NCBI RefSeq assembly: GCF_016587355.1
Contig: NZ_BNJF01000001.1
Location: forward strand, 3,377,721-3,441,720
DNA: 64,000 bases
Reading direction: 5' to 3'
Source of the DNA: Ktedonospora formicarum
Lineage (GTDB): Bacteria > Chloroflexota > Ktedonobacteria > Ktedonobacterales > Ktedonobacteraceae
Shown: positions 42,060 to 52,024 of the stretch, piece after piece
Position numbering within the stretch: position 1 is the stretch's first letter
How the letters are laid out: each line of letters opens with the position of its first letter
Program-made: the position numbers and the translations under genes
Notes under the pieces: model-generated
Seen by the model: the letters and a program-made list of their open reading frames with translations, nothing else
Told to the model about the DNA's origin: nothing
The model's database searches: none

Positions 42060-43682
42060 CTACTTGGCTACGCTCGACGTTAGGCGCTCTCTGGTTCTTG
42101 CACCTATAAAGTAGACGAGTGGCGGACCAAAAATTATGGCGATTTGGTAGATAGTGACAGAAGCAGTATTGAAATCGCTTAACGTGTACAGCAAAGGTGT
42201 GGTGCTGGTGAGGATCAGCAGGGTGAATGAGAACGCATCACGGCGGCGCAGTGCTACTGCCCAGAAGAGCCAGAGGATATACCCCGGCCAGAACCAGCCT
42301 GAAACCAGAAGCAGATACCAGAGAATGCTGCTGATCCATCCATATATCAGCGTATCGACGCTTGTCAGAGTGGATGCCGGGTCATTTGCATCCGTGAGAT
42401 GGAGGTTGAGTAGGCTAGCATCGCGCACTGTGCCAAACTGACGCAGATAGATCAGGACAAAGACGAAGGTGGCGGAGGCACGTACCGTCATATCTGCTGA
42501 GGTGATGGGGTCCAGGTACGCTGGCATATGCGTGAGATGGGCAAACCAGGAATAGAAACCTCGTAGAAGGAGTGCGAGCAGCCCAATTGGCGAATGAATA
42601 AAATGCGCCACATCGACGGTTGAGGTCAGCGCAAAGAATGTTGTCGCGCCATGCCAGAGAGGTAGGAAGAGCAGGGCCAGGGGAAGCAACATTGTTAATA
42701 TCCGCCAACCTGCCGCCAGGACCGCATGCCAGTACCCCCGTGTATGGTCGACAATAAACCAGGCGTAGAGAGCGGCCAGAAGCAGTGCGATCATGTTGGT
42801 GCTAATCGCTAGACCAAAGCATAGAAGAGCACCCAAGGCGTAGACTGGCCTCCTCCTCTGAAGCGTGCACCATGTCGCCAGCAATAGGAGTAGCATTAGC
42901 AACCCTTCACTCTGTCCATTGCCCGCTAGTTCAATCAAGACCAGCGGATTCCAGGCATATATCAGAGCTCCTGACAGGCGGTGTTTGGGTGCGATCTTGC
43001 TGAGAATGCTCCAGACAAGCACGATATTGAGCAAATGCGCCAGCAGGGCGAAGCCTTTAAAGAGGAGCAACGTTGTGGCTGGATTTGAGCTCAATTGGGT
43101 GAACAGTGTTGAAAGATAGAGCCAGAGAGGTAGCGTGATGTCATGCTGGTCTCGACGAGTTTGAATCCAGCTTGCATATGCATCATTAGGCAGGTGTATG
43201 GGCGCGATCTGGAAGGGGTCGAGGTGATAGTAACCCAGCGTGCGACCAGCAAACATTGAAGTAAAGACATTATCCGAGAATATAGAGGGTAACAACAGCA
43301 GGGTCAGCCCAAAGACTAGCGCGCCTCCCAACAATCCTATGAGCCAGCGTCTATCACCTATTCCCGTGAGCTGCGAGAGTCCTACGAGATAGAGTAGGCC
43401 GAGCGCGATCAACGCCCCTCCCAGGAGAGGAGCTGGCGATCCCCCAAAGACATTCGTGAGCGTCTGTAGTGGCATAGCAAGCCATCGTGAGGGCTGGAGT
43501 AGCCAGGGATAGAGCCCCGATAGCGGAGTTGGTATAAGATGTAGCGCTGGTAGGGGAACGAGCGCCAGCAGAAAGAGATAGACCAGCTCGCTAGCCAGAG
43601 CCAGCCAGAATAATGCGAATGCTGCGCTGCGCACGCGTACTGTATTTGATTGTGTGTGGGATAGCAACTGTATATCTGTCAC
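42060..43682 (-). CDS. Polytopic membrane glycosyltransferase (MptB-like, GT-C fold)
   Basis: 540 residues with about a dozen hydrophobic helices. It resembles polyprenol-phosphate-mannose-dependent alpha-mannosyltransferases (MptB-like): an acidic loop after the first helices (FSDNVFTSMFAGRTLGYYHLDPF), then YAWNPLVLIELAGNGQSEGLLML. It would transfer a sugar from a lipid carrier on the outer face of the membrane. The donor and acceptor are unknown. The isoprenoid isomerase gene follows immediately, which fits a link to polyprenol carriers, but only by position. Confidence 0.75.
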   Translation of the reverse strand: MTDIQLLSHTQSNTVRVRSAAFALFWLALASELVYLFLLALVPLPALHLIPTPLSGLYPWLLQPSRWLAMPLQTLTNVFGGSPAPLLGGALIALGLLYLVGLSQLTGIGDRRWLIGLLGGALVFGLTLLLLPSIFSDNVFTSMFAGRTLGYYHLDPFQIAPIHLPNDAYASWIQTRRDQHDITLPLWLYLSTLFTQLSSNPATTLLLFKGFALLAHLLNIVLVWSILSKIAPKHRLSGALIYAWNPLVLIELAGNGQSEGLLMLLLLLATWCTLQRRRPVYALGALLCFGLAISTNMIALLLAALYAWFIVDHTRGYWHAVLAAGWRILTMLLPLALLFLPLWHGATTFFALTSTVDVAHFIHSPIGLLALLLRGFYSWFAHLTHMPAYLDPITSADMTVRASATFVFVLIYLRQFGTVRDASLLNLHLTDANDPASTLTSVDTLIYGWISSILWYLLLVSGWFWPGYILWLFWAVALRRRDAFSFTLLILTSTTPLLYTLSDFNTASVTIYQIAIIFGPPLVYFIGARTRERLTSSVAK

Positions 43683-43782
43683 GACGACATAGCGTCCTTA
43701 TAGTGCGTACTTGAGGAGCCTTTGTGTAAGACCCACCATCGCTATTATATAGCAAGTGATGGGATTCAAGGTAGGTTCCCAA

Positions 43783-43835
43783 AGATAGAGGGGTCGCGTT
43801 GGTTACTATTATTCACCAACACGACCCCTCTATCT
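43783..43835. terminator. Hairpin downstream of purB (21-bp stem, one mismatch)
   Basis: AGATAGAGGGGTCGCGTTGG(T) pairs with (A)CCAACACGACCCCTCTATCT, 11-nt loop. It lies 19 nt past the purB stop codon on the minus strand, between purB and the next minus-strand gene. Confidence 0.75.
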
Positions 43836-43853
43836 GGAAGGGCTATACCAGAA

Positions 43854-45167
43854 TCAGGCCAATCCTACGCGTTTGAACGAGGTGTCGACATGCTTAGTAT
43901 AGAAATCTGTATTGGTCAATTCTTCAAGCTCGGGGCGCGAGAGGTATTGCGTAACCTCGGAATCGTTGCTGAGCTCATTAAGGAGGGCGGGACCCTGGAT
44001 TGAGCCATTGCTTGCCATTGCCCAGACCTTTTTGGCGTTGCGTTGCACCATCTTATAGGCTTCCTGGCGACCAACACCCTTATCGATCAGGGCGAGCAGG
44101 ATGCGCTGTGAGAATACCAGCCCACCGGTCATATTCAGATTAGCGAGCATGCGTTCCTCATCAACCTGAAGGCCCTCAATGACGTTGGTGAAGATGTGCA
44201 GAACATAATGCAGCAGAGTGCAAGAATCAGGAATGATGACGCGCTCGGCGGACGAATGGCTGATATCGCGCTCATGCCAGAGGGCGACATTCTCCATTGC
44301 CGTTACCGCGTAGCCGCGCAGGAGGCGCGCCAGGCCACAGATGCGCTCGCAGAGCTCAGGATTGCGTTTGTGTGGCATCGCGGAAGATCCCTGTTGTCCC
44401 GCGCCAAAGGGCTCAAAGGCCTCGCTCAACTCTGTCCGTTGCAGATGTCGGATCTCCTGCGCCATCTTCTCTAGCGAGCTTCCGAGCAGAGCGATGGTCG
44501 TAATGAAGTGTGCGTGGCGGTCGCGCTGCACGACCTGATTTGAGATGGGAGCAACACCCAGGCCCATTTTCTCACACACGAACTCCTCGATATGAGGTGG
44601 TATGGTCGCGTGTGTCCCAACCGCGCCTGAAATCTTACCAACCGCGATCTGCTCAAGCGCGGCGGCGAGGCGCTGCTGGTGCCGTTTAAGCTCATCCATC
44701 CACAGGGCCAACTTCAGACCAAAGGTCATTGGCTCGGCATGAATGCCATGCGAGCGACCAGCCATCAACGTATATTTATAACGCTTCGCGGCGGTCCCCA
44801 CGACCTCAACCAGTTTAGCGAGTGAGACGGTCAAGAGTTCGCCAGCCTCTTTGATCTGGGCCGCAAGGCCTGTATCCAGGACGTCGGAAGAGGTCATACC
44901 CAGGTGGATGAAGCGTCCTTCGGGTCCCAGTTGTTCCTGAATAGAGCGCAGGAAGGAGATAACATCGTGATGTGTCTCTTTCTCAATCTCGCTCATCCGC
45001 TCGGCGTTGTAGCGCGCGGTACGGATCTTCTCAATCGCGTCCTGGGGAATAACTCCTTCACGGGCCCAACCCTCACAGGCAAGCAACTCAACTTCCAACC
45101 ACTTGTCCGTTTTATGTGTATTTGACCAAATAGCGGCCATTTCAGGCAAAGAATAGCGTTCGATCAT
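43854..45167 (-). CDS. purB: Adenylosuccinate lyase
   Basis: 437 residues. It cleaves SAICAR and adenylosuccinate to release fumarate in purine synthesis. The fumarase/lyase signature GSSAMPHKRNP lies near residue 260, with HLGMTSSDVLDTG near 92 and GRSHGIHAEP near 137. Complete. The ATG follows GAGGTGA at about 11 nt. No other purine gene is adjacent. Confidence 0.96.
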   Translation of the reverse strand: MIERYSLPEMAAIWSNTHKTDKWLEVELLACEGWAREGVIPQDAIEKIRTARYNAERMSEIEKETHHDVISFLRSIQEQLGPEGRFIHLGMTSSDVLDTGLAAQIKEAGELLTVSLAKLVEVVGTAAKRYKYTLMAGRSHGIHAEPMTFGLKLALWMDELKRHQQRLAAALEQIAVGKISGAVGTHATIPPHIEEFVCEKMGLGVAPISNQVVQRDRHAHFITTIALLGSSLEKMAQEIRHLQRTELSEAFEPFGAGQQGSSAMPHKRNPELCERICGLARLLRGYAVTAMENVALWHERDISHSSAERVIIPDSCTLLHYVLHIFTNVIEGLQVDEERMLANLNMTGGLVFSQRILLALIDKGVGRQEAYKMVQRNAKKVWAMASNGSIQGPALLNELSNDSEVTQYLSRPELEELTNTDFYTKHVDTSFKRVGLA

Positions 45168-45425
45168 GATCTATGATTTCACCTCAATGAATAAACATGA
45201 CTTCTCAGCGCTGACGCGCAGCCACCGCAGATGGTGAGAGGTTTATGAAAACCAAGGGTATGTGTTGTCCACCCGTCAGTGTATCACATGCCAGATAGAG
45301 CCTCCACATTACTGTGGCATAAAATGATGCCTCATTGTGTTATCTATGTTAGAATAGGAACAAAATAAGATGTGCGTACTACATGATCGAGGTCACTGTG
45401 TTCGGAACGTAGAGTAACGAGCATC
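45168..45425. other. Divergent intergenic region upstream of purB and rpmE
   Basis: It contains a short sequence (GGTTTATGAAAACCAAGG near 45239) that faintly resembles the leader repeat arms, too weak to count as a copy. Otherwise nothing is recognised. Confidence 0.3.
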
Positions 45426-45454
45426 TTGACGTGGCAAGACCATGCATGTACAAT
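45426..45454 (+). promoter_or_regulatory. Promoter of rpmE
   Basis: TTGACG (45426-45431), a 17-nt spacer and TACAAT (45449-45454), giving a 5' UTR of about 115 nt before the L31 start. Confidence 0.85.
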
Positions 45455-45577
45455 CTTCTCAGAATTGTTATGCGTATATGGCGAGAGACGTGGGGAGGCT
45501 GCCAGATGTACAGTTCTCCAGGGGAATAACGCCACAATCGCATAAATACAAGAGCTAAAAGCTGGGAGTCGCAAGCA

Positions 45578-45784
45578 ATGAAACAAGGAATCCATCCAAA
45601 TTATATTGAGAGCACAGTGAGTTGTGCCTGTGGCAATAGCTTCAAGACGTTGAGCATAAAGCCCCTCTTGAAAGTTGATGTGTGTTCTAAGTGCCACCCA
45701 TTCTTTACTGGTCAGCAGCGCATGCTTGATACTGCGGGTCGCGTGGAGCGCTTCCGCAAGCGCTTTAGCCTTGAAGAAGAGTAG
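45578..45784 (+). CDS. rpmE: Ribosomal protein L31
   Basis: 68-residue large-subunit protein. The zinc-binding type is indicated by the C-A-C pair near residue 16-18 and the C-S-K-C pair near 36-39. HPFFTGQQR is the family signature. The long 5' UTR could allow autoregulation, but no structure is obvious. A strong terminator follows, so it is monocistronic. Confidence 0.97.
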   Translation: MKQGIHPNYIESTVSCACGNSFKTLSIKPLLKVDVCSKCHPFFTGQQRMLDTAGRVERFRKRFSLEEE

Positions 45785-45800
45785 GCTTAAGTAATAGATG

Positions 45801-45845
45801 AAAAGGGGTAAAGGAACGATAAACGGTGTCCTTTACCCCTTTTTT
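45801..45845 (+). terminator. Terminator of rpmE
   Basis: AAAAGGGGTAAAGGA pairs with TCCTTTACCCCTTTT, followed by T residues; starts 17 nt after the stop codon. Confidence 0.92.
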
Positions 45846-46024
45846 ACAGTGCTGGCCTTTTCCTGCTAAGATGTGCTGGTCAGCCATTGATGGTGGAGAG
45901 GTAGAGAGGCGCTGCCGTTATTCGAGCGCTGGTGAAGAGGTGGATTCTATTTTCGCTCCTTGCTCCTCTTCTGAAAGTACCAGTCATGTTGTGGATGCAC
46001 TAATTTGAGGGGGTGACTTACCTG

Positions 46025-47515
46025 GTGAAGCAACGCACTATATTGTTCCTAATCGCTGATACAGGGGCGGGGCATCGTAGCGCTGCGAATGCCATTACGG
46101 GCGCGATCAAGCTTATCTCGCAGCGAGAGCAAGAGGCTTGGCAAGCGCAGCATGCGGAGCAACTTGTACCTTCTACGGTCGCAGGTTCCGCTAGCGAGAC
46201 CGGAGTTCCCGCGCTTGAACCACCAACCTACCGCATTGAAATCGTGGATGTCTTTGAAGAGTATAGCCGCTTTCCTCTGCGTGAAGCTGTCAAGCTCTAC
46301 GGCCCAACCATTCGCTATAATCCGAAGCTCTTCGGTGATGTATTTCATTTAAGCAATCAAGAAGGCCCGGTGAAGGCTTACCAGACGATTGCCACACCAC
46401 TCATCTTGAATGGCTTGATGCGCTTGATTACAAGCGTTCAACCCGACATTATTGTCTCTATTCATCCCCTGCTCAATCACGTAACCATTCATGCCTTGCA
46501 GGAACTTGGGTTAAAGATCCCTTTCCTGACCGTTGTCACGGATCTGATAACGGTTCACTTTACCTGGTTTGCTCCGGGGGCAAATGGCTATATTGTGCCG
46601 ACTGAACAGGCCAAACAACTGTATATGGAGCGCGGCCTCGATCCAAAGCGTCTGCATATGTTGGGCATGCCAATCGATCCTAAATTCACGCTGCCCACTG
46701 ATAGCAAAGAAGAGTTACGAAAGCGCTTTGGTCTGCAAGAGGGCTTGCCAACTGTGTTGCTGGTGGGTGGTGGTGATGGCGCGGGTGGCTTACAGGCAGC
46801 GGTCAAGGCCATTTCACAGGCCCGCTTGCCCGTCCAGTTGATGGTGGTAACCGGGCGTAACCGTCGTTTGTACGCGCAACTCTTGCGTACACGCTCCAAG
46901 TTTCATGTGCCTGCCAAGATTTTTGGCTTTGTACATAATATGCCGGAACTGATGCGCGCCTCGGATATTATTGTTACCAAGGCGGGGCCAGGTACTATTT
47001 GTGAGGCCCTTTCATGCGATCTGCCGATTATTCTTAGTGGGTATGTACCGGGACAGGAAGAGGGAAACGTCAAGTTTGTGCTGGCAAATGATGTTGGTGT
47101 GCTGGCGCTTGATCCTCGCACCCTGGTGAATGAGTTACGCAAACTGATCAAGCCTGGCTCACAGATATTGCGCCAGCGCCTGGATAACGCGCGGAAGGTT
47201 AGTCGCGCGCGTGCCTCTTTTGATATCGCGAACTGCATTCTTAGCTATCTTCCGGATCTTGAGGCCGAGAGCATCTGGCATTCACGTCAATGGCAGCGCG
47301 CGCAGCGCCGTCTCTCAGGGCGTTTGCGCTCGGCGATCCGGCTGCGTCGTCGTCAGGGAACGCGTGCGCGTAAGCCTGTGGGGGGTAAGACTTTGTTGCG
47401 TAATCCGGTGACGCGACGTTTCGCGCGCACCCGTGACCTGTCGGAGAACGGTACAGATACACCATCAACCTCTATTCTGCGTCGGTTTATTAAGATCAAA
47501 GGGAATGGGCGCTAA
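46025..47515 (+). CDS. Diacylglycerol glycosyltransferase (MGDG synthase/UgtP-like)
   Basis: About 496 residues of the GT28 family. The N-terminal membrane-lipid acceptor domain begins with ILFLIADTGAGHRSAANAI. The C-terminal nucleotide-sugar domain has LVGGGDGAGG, GFVHNMPELMRASDIIVTKAGPGTICEA and SGYVPGQEEGN. It would make glycosyl-diacylglycerol. The basic C-terminal extension (about 435-496, Arg-rich) is longer than usual and may bind membranes. The start is probably GTG at 46025, 10 nt after GAGGGGG; GTG at 46013 is also in frame. Confidence 0.88.
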   Translation: MKQRTILFLIADTGAGHRSAANAITGAIKLISQREQEAWQAQHAEQLVPSTVAGSASETGVPALEPPTYRIEIVDVFEEYSRFPLREAVKLYGPTIRYNPKLFGDVFHLSNQEGPVKAYQTIATPLILNGLMRLITSVQPDIIVSIHPLLNHVTIHALQELGLKIPFLTVVTDLITVHFTWFAPGANGYIVPTEQAKQLYMERGLDPKRLHMLGMPIDPKFTLPTDSKEELRKRFGLQEGLPTVLLVGGGDGAGGLQAAVKAISQARLPVQLMVVTGRNRRLYAQLLRTRSKFHVPAKIFGFVHNMPELMRASDIIVTKAGPGTICEALSCDLPIILSGYVPGQEEGNVKFVLANDVGVLALDPRTLVNELRKLIKPGSQILRQRLDNARKVSRARASFDIANCILSYLPDLEAESIWHSRQWQRAQRRLSGRLRSAIRLRRRQGTRARKPVGGKTLLRNPVTRRFARTRDLSENGTDTPSTSILRRFIKIKGNGR

Positions 47516-47570
47516 TGCTCGCGCTTGTTTCTATCGGCGCACGCGTCTCTATGCATAAGGAGCAACCAGT

Positions 47571-48545
47571 ATGTCCAGATTTTATTATGGCGGGCAGGCC
47601 GTGATCGAGGGCGTTATGATGCGAGGGAAGACCTCTGTCGCCGTCGCTATGCGTAAGCCGGATCAGAGCATCTATGTCTATGAAGAGGCTCTGCCGCCCC
47701 GCTTGTATCGCGGCAAGCTCTTTCGCCTGCCTTTTCTGCGTGGCATGTTGCTGCTGTGGGAGACGTTAATTCTAGGTACGCGCATCATGACGCTCTCTGC
47801 CAATGTGGCCTCCGAGGAGCCTGAGGATGAGGCGAAGGCTCCGAGCGCCGATGCCCCTGCTCAAGAGGTTGACGAGGACAAGACGAAGATTGGGGCCTCG
47901 ATGGCCCTCTCTCTGATCACCTCAATGACGATAGCTGTGGCAGTCTTCTTCGTGGGACCGCTCGTCGTGACAAGCCTGCTGCGGACCTGGATTGGTGATG
48001 GTTGGCTGAGCCTGGTGCTGGAAGGGATCCTACGCCTGGCTTTGCTGATTGGCTACCTGCTCTTGATTGGGCGTGTGCCTGATATACAGCGCGTCTTCGG
48101 CTATCACGGAGCTGAGCACAAGGCAATTAATGCCATGGAGCATGGGGAGCCGCTCGATGTGGCGCATGTGCGCGCCGCGACGCGTGTACATACCCGCTGC
48201 GGGACTGGCTTCCTTCTCATTGTGGCGGTTCTCTCTATTGCTATCTTTGCCCTGGTGGTTACGCCTTCGTTGCCCATAAAGATCATATCGCGAGTAGTGC
48301 TGGTGCCTGTGGTCGCTGCTGTCGCGTACGAATTGATGCGTCTGGGTGCCGCGAACTACCGCTTTCGTATTGTGCGCTGGCTGCTGGCGCCGGGGCTGGC
48401 ATTGCAGGGTTTGACGACACGCGAGCCCGAAGATGGTATGATCGAGTGCTCTATTGCCGCTCTCGAACGCGTTCTGGCGCGTGATCAGGATGCCGAGAGC
48501 GGAAAGCAAGATGCCAGTGCCGCATCACTAGCGGTAGCACCCTAG
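47571..48545 (+). CDS. DUF1385 membrane protein (YqhQ-like)
   Basis: 324 residues. The family signature GGQAVIEGVMMRGK opens the protein, with FLRGMLLLWET, FGYHGAEHKAINAMEHGEPL (three conserved His/Glu positions suggestive of metal binding) and HTRCGTGFLL. It has several transmembrane helices in the second half. An acidic insert lies near residue 85-105. Function of the family is unknown; the gene often neighbours L31 and prfA in other bacteria. Here L31 is 1.8 kb upstream on the same strand. Confidence 0.9.
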   Translation: MSRFYYGGQAVIEGVMMRGKTSVAVAMRKPDQSIYVYEEALPPRLYRGKLFRLPFLRGMLLLWETLILGTRIMTLSANVASEEPEDEAKAPSADAPAQEVDEDKTKIGASMALSLITSMTIAVAVFFVGPLVVTSLLRTWIGDGWLSLVLEGILRLALLIGYLLLIGRVPDIQRVFGYHGAEHKAINAMEHGEPLDVAHVRAATRVHTRCGTGFLLIVAVLSIAIFALVVTPSLPIKIISRVVLVPVVAAVAYELMRLGAANYRFRIVRWLLAPGLALQGLTTREPEDGMIECSIAALERVLARDQDAESGKQDASAASLAVAP

Positions 48546-48576
48546 TCTTCCGAAGGTAAGGATCGACATACGCTCT

Positions 48577-49304
48577 ATGCAATCAGAATCACAGCAAATC
48601 ACACCCCTCCTGGGGAACACCCGGAGGATACGAATATCGAAGTCTTTGCCGCCATCGAACAGGTTGAGATGGAGCAAGAGCTTCAGCAGCGTGATACCTC
48701 TATGCCACTCAAGTTTTCCTTCTTGCGTTGGGGAAGCAATGGTGTCATCCGTTTGTTGTATCGCTTTTGGACGCGGATCGCCGCGCACCTCTGCCCGGAG
48801 GATTCGTTTGGCGAGCGTGTGGCGCATGCTCTACATATTCCCTTGCCAGATACGCTCAATATGAGCTGGGTTAATAGCCACCTTGCCGTTGGGGGGCGTG
48901 TGCGCCCGGAGGATATTCCCGCGCTCGCAAGGGTTGGAGTCACGCACGTCGTGGATACGCGCCAGGAGTATTGCGACGACAAGGAGTCTCTGCGCAAACA
49001 TAATATCGAGTTGTTGTATTTGCCTACACCTGATACTTATCCCCTGAGTGTGGAGCAGCTACTTGATGGTTCGCGCTGGATCAATGAGCGCCTGAAGCAG
49101 AATGGACGTGTGCTGATCCACTGTGAGCATGGTGTCGGGAGAAGTGTATTACTGACCTGTGCCGCTCTGGTCTACGGTGGTATGCATGGAGCGGAGGCGC
49201 TAGAACTGGTGCAGCGCCAGCGCTGGCAGGCCGCGCCTAATCATCGTCAGATCGCGCGACTGCGCGAGTTTGAGGAGACCTGCAAATCGCTACCCAGGAT
49301 ATAA
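48577..49304 (+). CDS. Dual-specificity protein phosphatase (N-terminus probably frameshifted)
   Basis: Cysteine phosphatase with the P-loop HCEHGVGRS near residue 152 of the safe frame (which starts at ATG 48669) and a general-acid Asp candidate in PTPDTYPLS. The region before 48669 is open in the same frame (EHPEDTNIEVFAAIEQVE) but has no start codon. An ATG at 48577 in another frame would join it if one G were added to the run at 48612-48615. The restored N-terminus would be acidic. It could dephosphorylate proteins or phospholipids; related enzymes include both. Convergent with, and overlapping, the next gene. Confidence 0.75.
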
Positions 49305-50133
49305 CGCTCGATAGCTACAGCAACGCCATCCTCGGCGTTGCTGGCAGTGACCGCACGCGCCGCTTTCTGAACTCTCGCACGCGCCTGCCCCATTGCCACG
49401 CCCCAACCAACGCTTTCTAGCATCTCAATGTCGTTATAGCCATCCCGATAGCCATTACCTGTGACATGGGTATGCCCAGGGAATCCGCCAGGGTTTGTAC
49501 TCCACTGGCCTTGGAGCAACGGGCATGCATAATTGAGAGTTCGGCGGTGTGGTAACTTCCAAGTGGCGTCATATTCCAGGCGCAGTTAAGGGCCGAGATT
49601 GTGGGTAGTATGGCTTGCACAACTTCCTCTGAGGTAAAGGCGACGATTCGTAAGGGATCAGGTTGTCCCAGGCAGCAGCTTGCGTAGGGAAAGCGGCGGA
49701 GCGTCTGAGATGATGTCAGATAGTTCGTAACAGAGGGAGTGTCAAACTCTTCCAGGCCGGTCCAGGTTTCCTCTTCGAGGGCGTAGTAGTGGTGGATGAC
49801 AGGCTGGACTCGATGCTGAACCAGGATATCGAGTGCCTGCTGAGCTATCTCCGCCTGAAGCATCAGGGTATGGAAGACGTGCCCATTGGGATGCTCAAGA
49901 ATCAAGGCCCCATCATATAAAATAATTGGGATATCGACCCCCAGTGTGGAGGCAATGCCTCTGGTATTTATATGCCGTCGGGCCGTTGCCAGGGTCACGA
50001 CCAGGCCTGCTTGGCGTGCCGCTTGAATTGCCTCACGTGTGCGAGCGGTAATTTGCTTCTGGGGGTTGAGTAAGGTCCCATCAATGTCAATGGCAAGCAT
50101 TTTAAGAGGTTCTAGAGGTTGAGGTTGGTGCAT
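49247..50133 (-). CDS. Cof-type HAD hydrolase (frameshifted near the C-terminus)
   Basis: HAD superfamily phosphatase, type IIB. Motif I is AIDIDGTLL near residue 15; motif II is TLATARR. Motif IV should read AIGDGYNDIEM but the frame breaks at GGG (49444-49446): the first frame gives AIGMAITTLRC, and the second supplies RDGYNDIEMLESVGWGVAMG. One extra G restores a protein of about 295 residues ending at 49247. Cof-type enzymes remove phosphate from sugars or nucleotides. The restored end overlaps the convergent phosphatase gene by 58 bp. Confidence 0.82.
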
Positions 50134-50369
50134 AGCTATTCTATCCGCCTGACTCGTTGTACTATATGTGGGTAGGGTAATGGAGAGTTCCCTCTAACCC
50201 GGGCAGGTGCATCTCCACCGCATAAGTGTTGTTCTGCTTATTATATGCTGATTCAGAGCATCTCATCAAATTAGATTGAAAGAACAGGACGATTCGGTAG
50301 TGTGGATTGGATGTGCCACCCTTTCCAAAAATATGTGTTCGGCAAAGAATAGGAAATGTGCAGCAAAGA

Positions 50370-50442
50370 CCTTGTGCGAAGACTAGCGCCTCCACGATCC
50401 CCATACGGGGGCACGGCAGCGGGGTTGGGTTTCGCATAAGAC
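50370..50442 (-). repeat. Leader repeat, copy 7
   Basis: On the minus strand GTCTTATGCGAAACCCAAC, the hairpin CCCCCGTATGGGG, then GGCGCTAGTCTTCGCACAAGG. Both ends are recognisable, with changes. It points toward the HAD gene, 237 nt away, and against the divergent HD gene that begins 29 nt on the other side. Confidence 0.65.
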
Positions 50443-50470
50443 TATAAAGGAAATTGGTAGAAGGTTAATC

Positions 50471-51964
50471 ATGGATACGCGAGATAAGCAATCTCTAGAG
50501 ACGGATTCCCCTTCCCAGGCGGAAGTGCAGCAATATATAGAGGTAACCCATAATAGCAGTCAGGACGAGACAAGCGCGCAAAGGGACACGGTTATCCAGC
50601 CGCATATGCGTTCGCACTGGATTGATGACGAAGGCTTTCCTCTTTTGCCGGATATCCAGCCGGTGAGTACGGTACGCGATAGCCTCTATGACCTGATTCC
50701 ACTGGGACCGCGCGAAGTCAAATTGATTGGTAGTCCTGAGTTTCTGCGTTTGCAGCATGTCAAACAGCTTGGATTTGTCTATCGCATCTGGCCTGGCGCG
50801 ACCCATACCCGCTATGAGCATAGCCTTGGTTGCTATCATTTGACGGTGCGCGCTCTGCGTGCGCTGCTCCAGCGTGGGGAGAAAGGTGGGCTGGATGGAG
50901 TCTCGGTGAGTAGCATTCAAGCGTTGGTAGTTTCCTCTTTGCTTCATGATATCGGACATTATCCATATTCCCATACTATCGAGGAGCTAGGCCACCCCAT
51001 TCTGCTGCATGAGCGTGTCGGGCGCTCTGTTATTGAGAAAAGCTCTATCTCGACTATCCTTGAGCGCGATTACCATCTCTCGCCTGAGCGTGTAGCAGAT
51101 TTCATTGATCCACCGAAGAATCGCTCGCTTCATCCAGATGATGAATTGTTGGGGCACCTGCTGAGTGGTCCCCTGGACGTTGATAAGCTAGATTACCTGC
51201 CGCGTGATGCCCGTGCCTGTAATGTGCCCTATGGTGGTGTTGATGTCTCGCGCCTACTCAGCTCGCTTCTTGTTCACCAGGTGGATGGCAAACGGCGTAT
51301 TGTGGTCACACACAAGGGGATCAGCCCACTTCACTCGTTGCTTCATGCGCGACAGGAGATGTTTGATAATATCTACTGGCATCACACGAGCCGCGCCTTC
51401 CAGATTATGCTGGTGCGTGCCGTACAGGATGCACTGTTGAGTGAGCAACTGCGTGCCGAACAACTGGTAGGGCTGGATGATCATTCCTTGCTAACTCTGT
51501 TGCAGGGAGATTCGATGCCACAGAGCACACGCCAATTGACGCAAAGCCTGACGCTCCGTCAGCCTCATAAGGTGGTGCTGGAGGTCAGTCGCATGGCCGG
51601 GCGCTTCTTTAATCGCCTGGATGCACTCTTCTGGGATTCTGAGCGTCGACGGCGCGTGGAGTGCCAGTTGGCTCAACGCCTCTCTACCGCGTTGGAGACG
51701 GAAATCGCCGATCATGAATTGCTCTTTGACATTCCGCGCCCGGAAAAATGGGAGATGGACCTGAATATTACTTTTGAGCACCCACCTGTGGGGATGAAGC
51801 CCTTCATGAGTTGGGTCGAGGTGACTGGTCTACAGCCAGATGATCTTGCGCGCTATGAGCAGCACCAGCGCCGCATTCGTATCGTAGTTGCCACGCGCCT
51901 GCGCGACCTGTTGACCGCGCGCCGTGACGATGTTGTACTACCGATTCTGGAAGAGATAATCTAA
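50471..51964 (+). CDS. HD-superfamily phosphohydrolase (dNTPase-like)
   Basis: 497 residues. The HD core resembles SAMHD1/dGTPase-type proteins: LQHVKQLGFVYRIWPGATHTRYEHSLG, SSLLHDIGHYPYSH (the HD pair) and DVDKLDYLPRDA. Such enzymes remove triphosphate from deoxynucleotides, often after allosteric activation. The N-terminal 50 residues are low-complexity and probably disordered. The C-terminal part (about 390-497) is not recognised. The stop codon forms the left end of a perfect 30-bp hairpin. Confidence 0.85.
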   Translation: MDTRDKQSLETDSPSQAEVQQYIEVTHNSSQDETSAQRDTVIQPHMRSHWIDDEGFPLLPDIQPVSTVRDSLYDLIPLGPREVKLIGSPEFLRLQHVKQLGFVYRIWPGATHTRYEHSLGCYHLTVRALRALLQRGEKGGLDGVSVSSIQALVVSSLLHDIGHYPYSHTIEELGHPILLHERVGRSVIEKSSISTILERDYHLSPERVADFIDPPKNRSLHPDDELLGHLLSGPLDVDKLDYLPRDARACNVPYGGVDVSRLLSSLLVHQVDGKRRIVVTHKGISPLHSLLHARQEMFDNIYWHHTSRAFQIMLVRAVQDALLSEQLRAEQLVGLDDHSLLTLLQGDSMPQSTRQLTQSLTLRQPHKVVLEVSRMAGRFFNRLDALFWDSERRRRVECQLAQRLSTALETEIADHELLFDIPRPEKWEMDLNITFEHPPVGMKPFMSWVEVTGLQPDDLARYEQHQRRIRIVVATRLRDLLTARRDDVVLPILEEII

Positions 51965-52024
51965 GCAAGACATATGAAGGGGACGTACGCACCATGCGTA
52001 CGTCCCCTTCATATGTCTTGCTTA
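51962..52024. terminator. Perfect 30-bp hairpin whose ends are the two stop codons
   Basis: Arms 51962-51991 and 51995-52024 are exact inverted copies with a 3-nt loop. The left arm begins with the TAA of the HD gene, and the right arm ends with the TAA of the convergent TPR gene. Expected to stop transcription in both directions. Confidence 0.85.

Noticed and set aside
45239..45260. Leader-repeat-like sequence GGTTTATGAAAACCAAGG upstream of purB
   Set aside because: Only a short stretch matches, in the wrong orientation for purB, with no inner hairpin or second arm.
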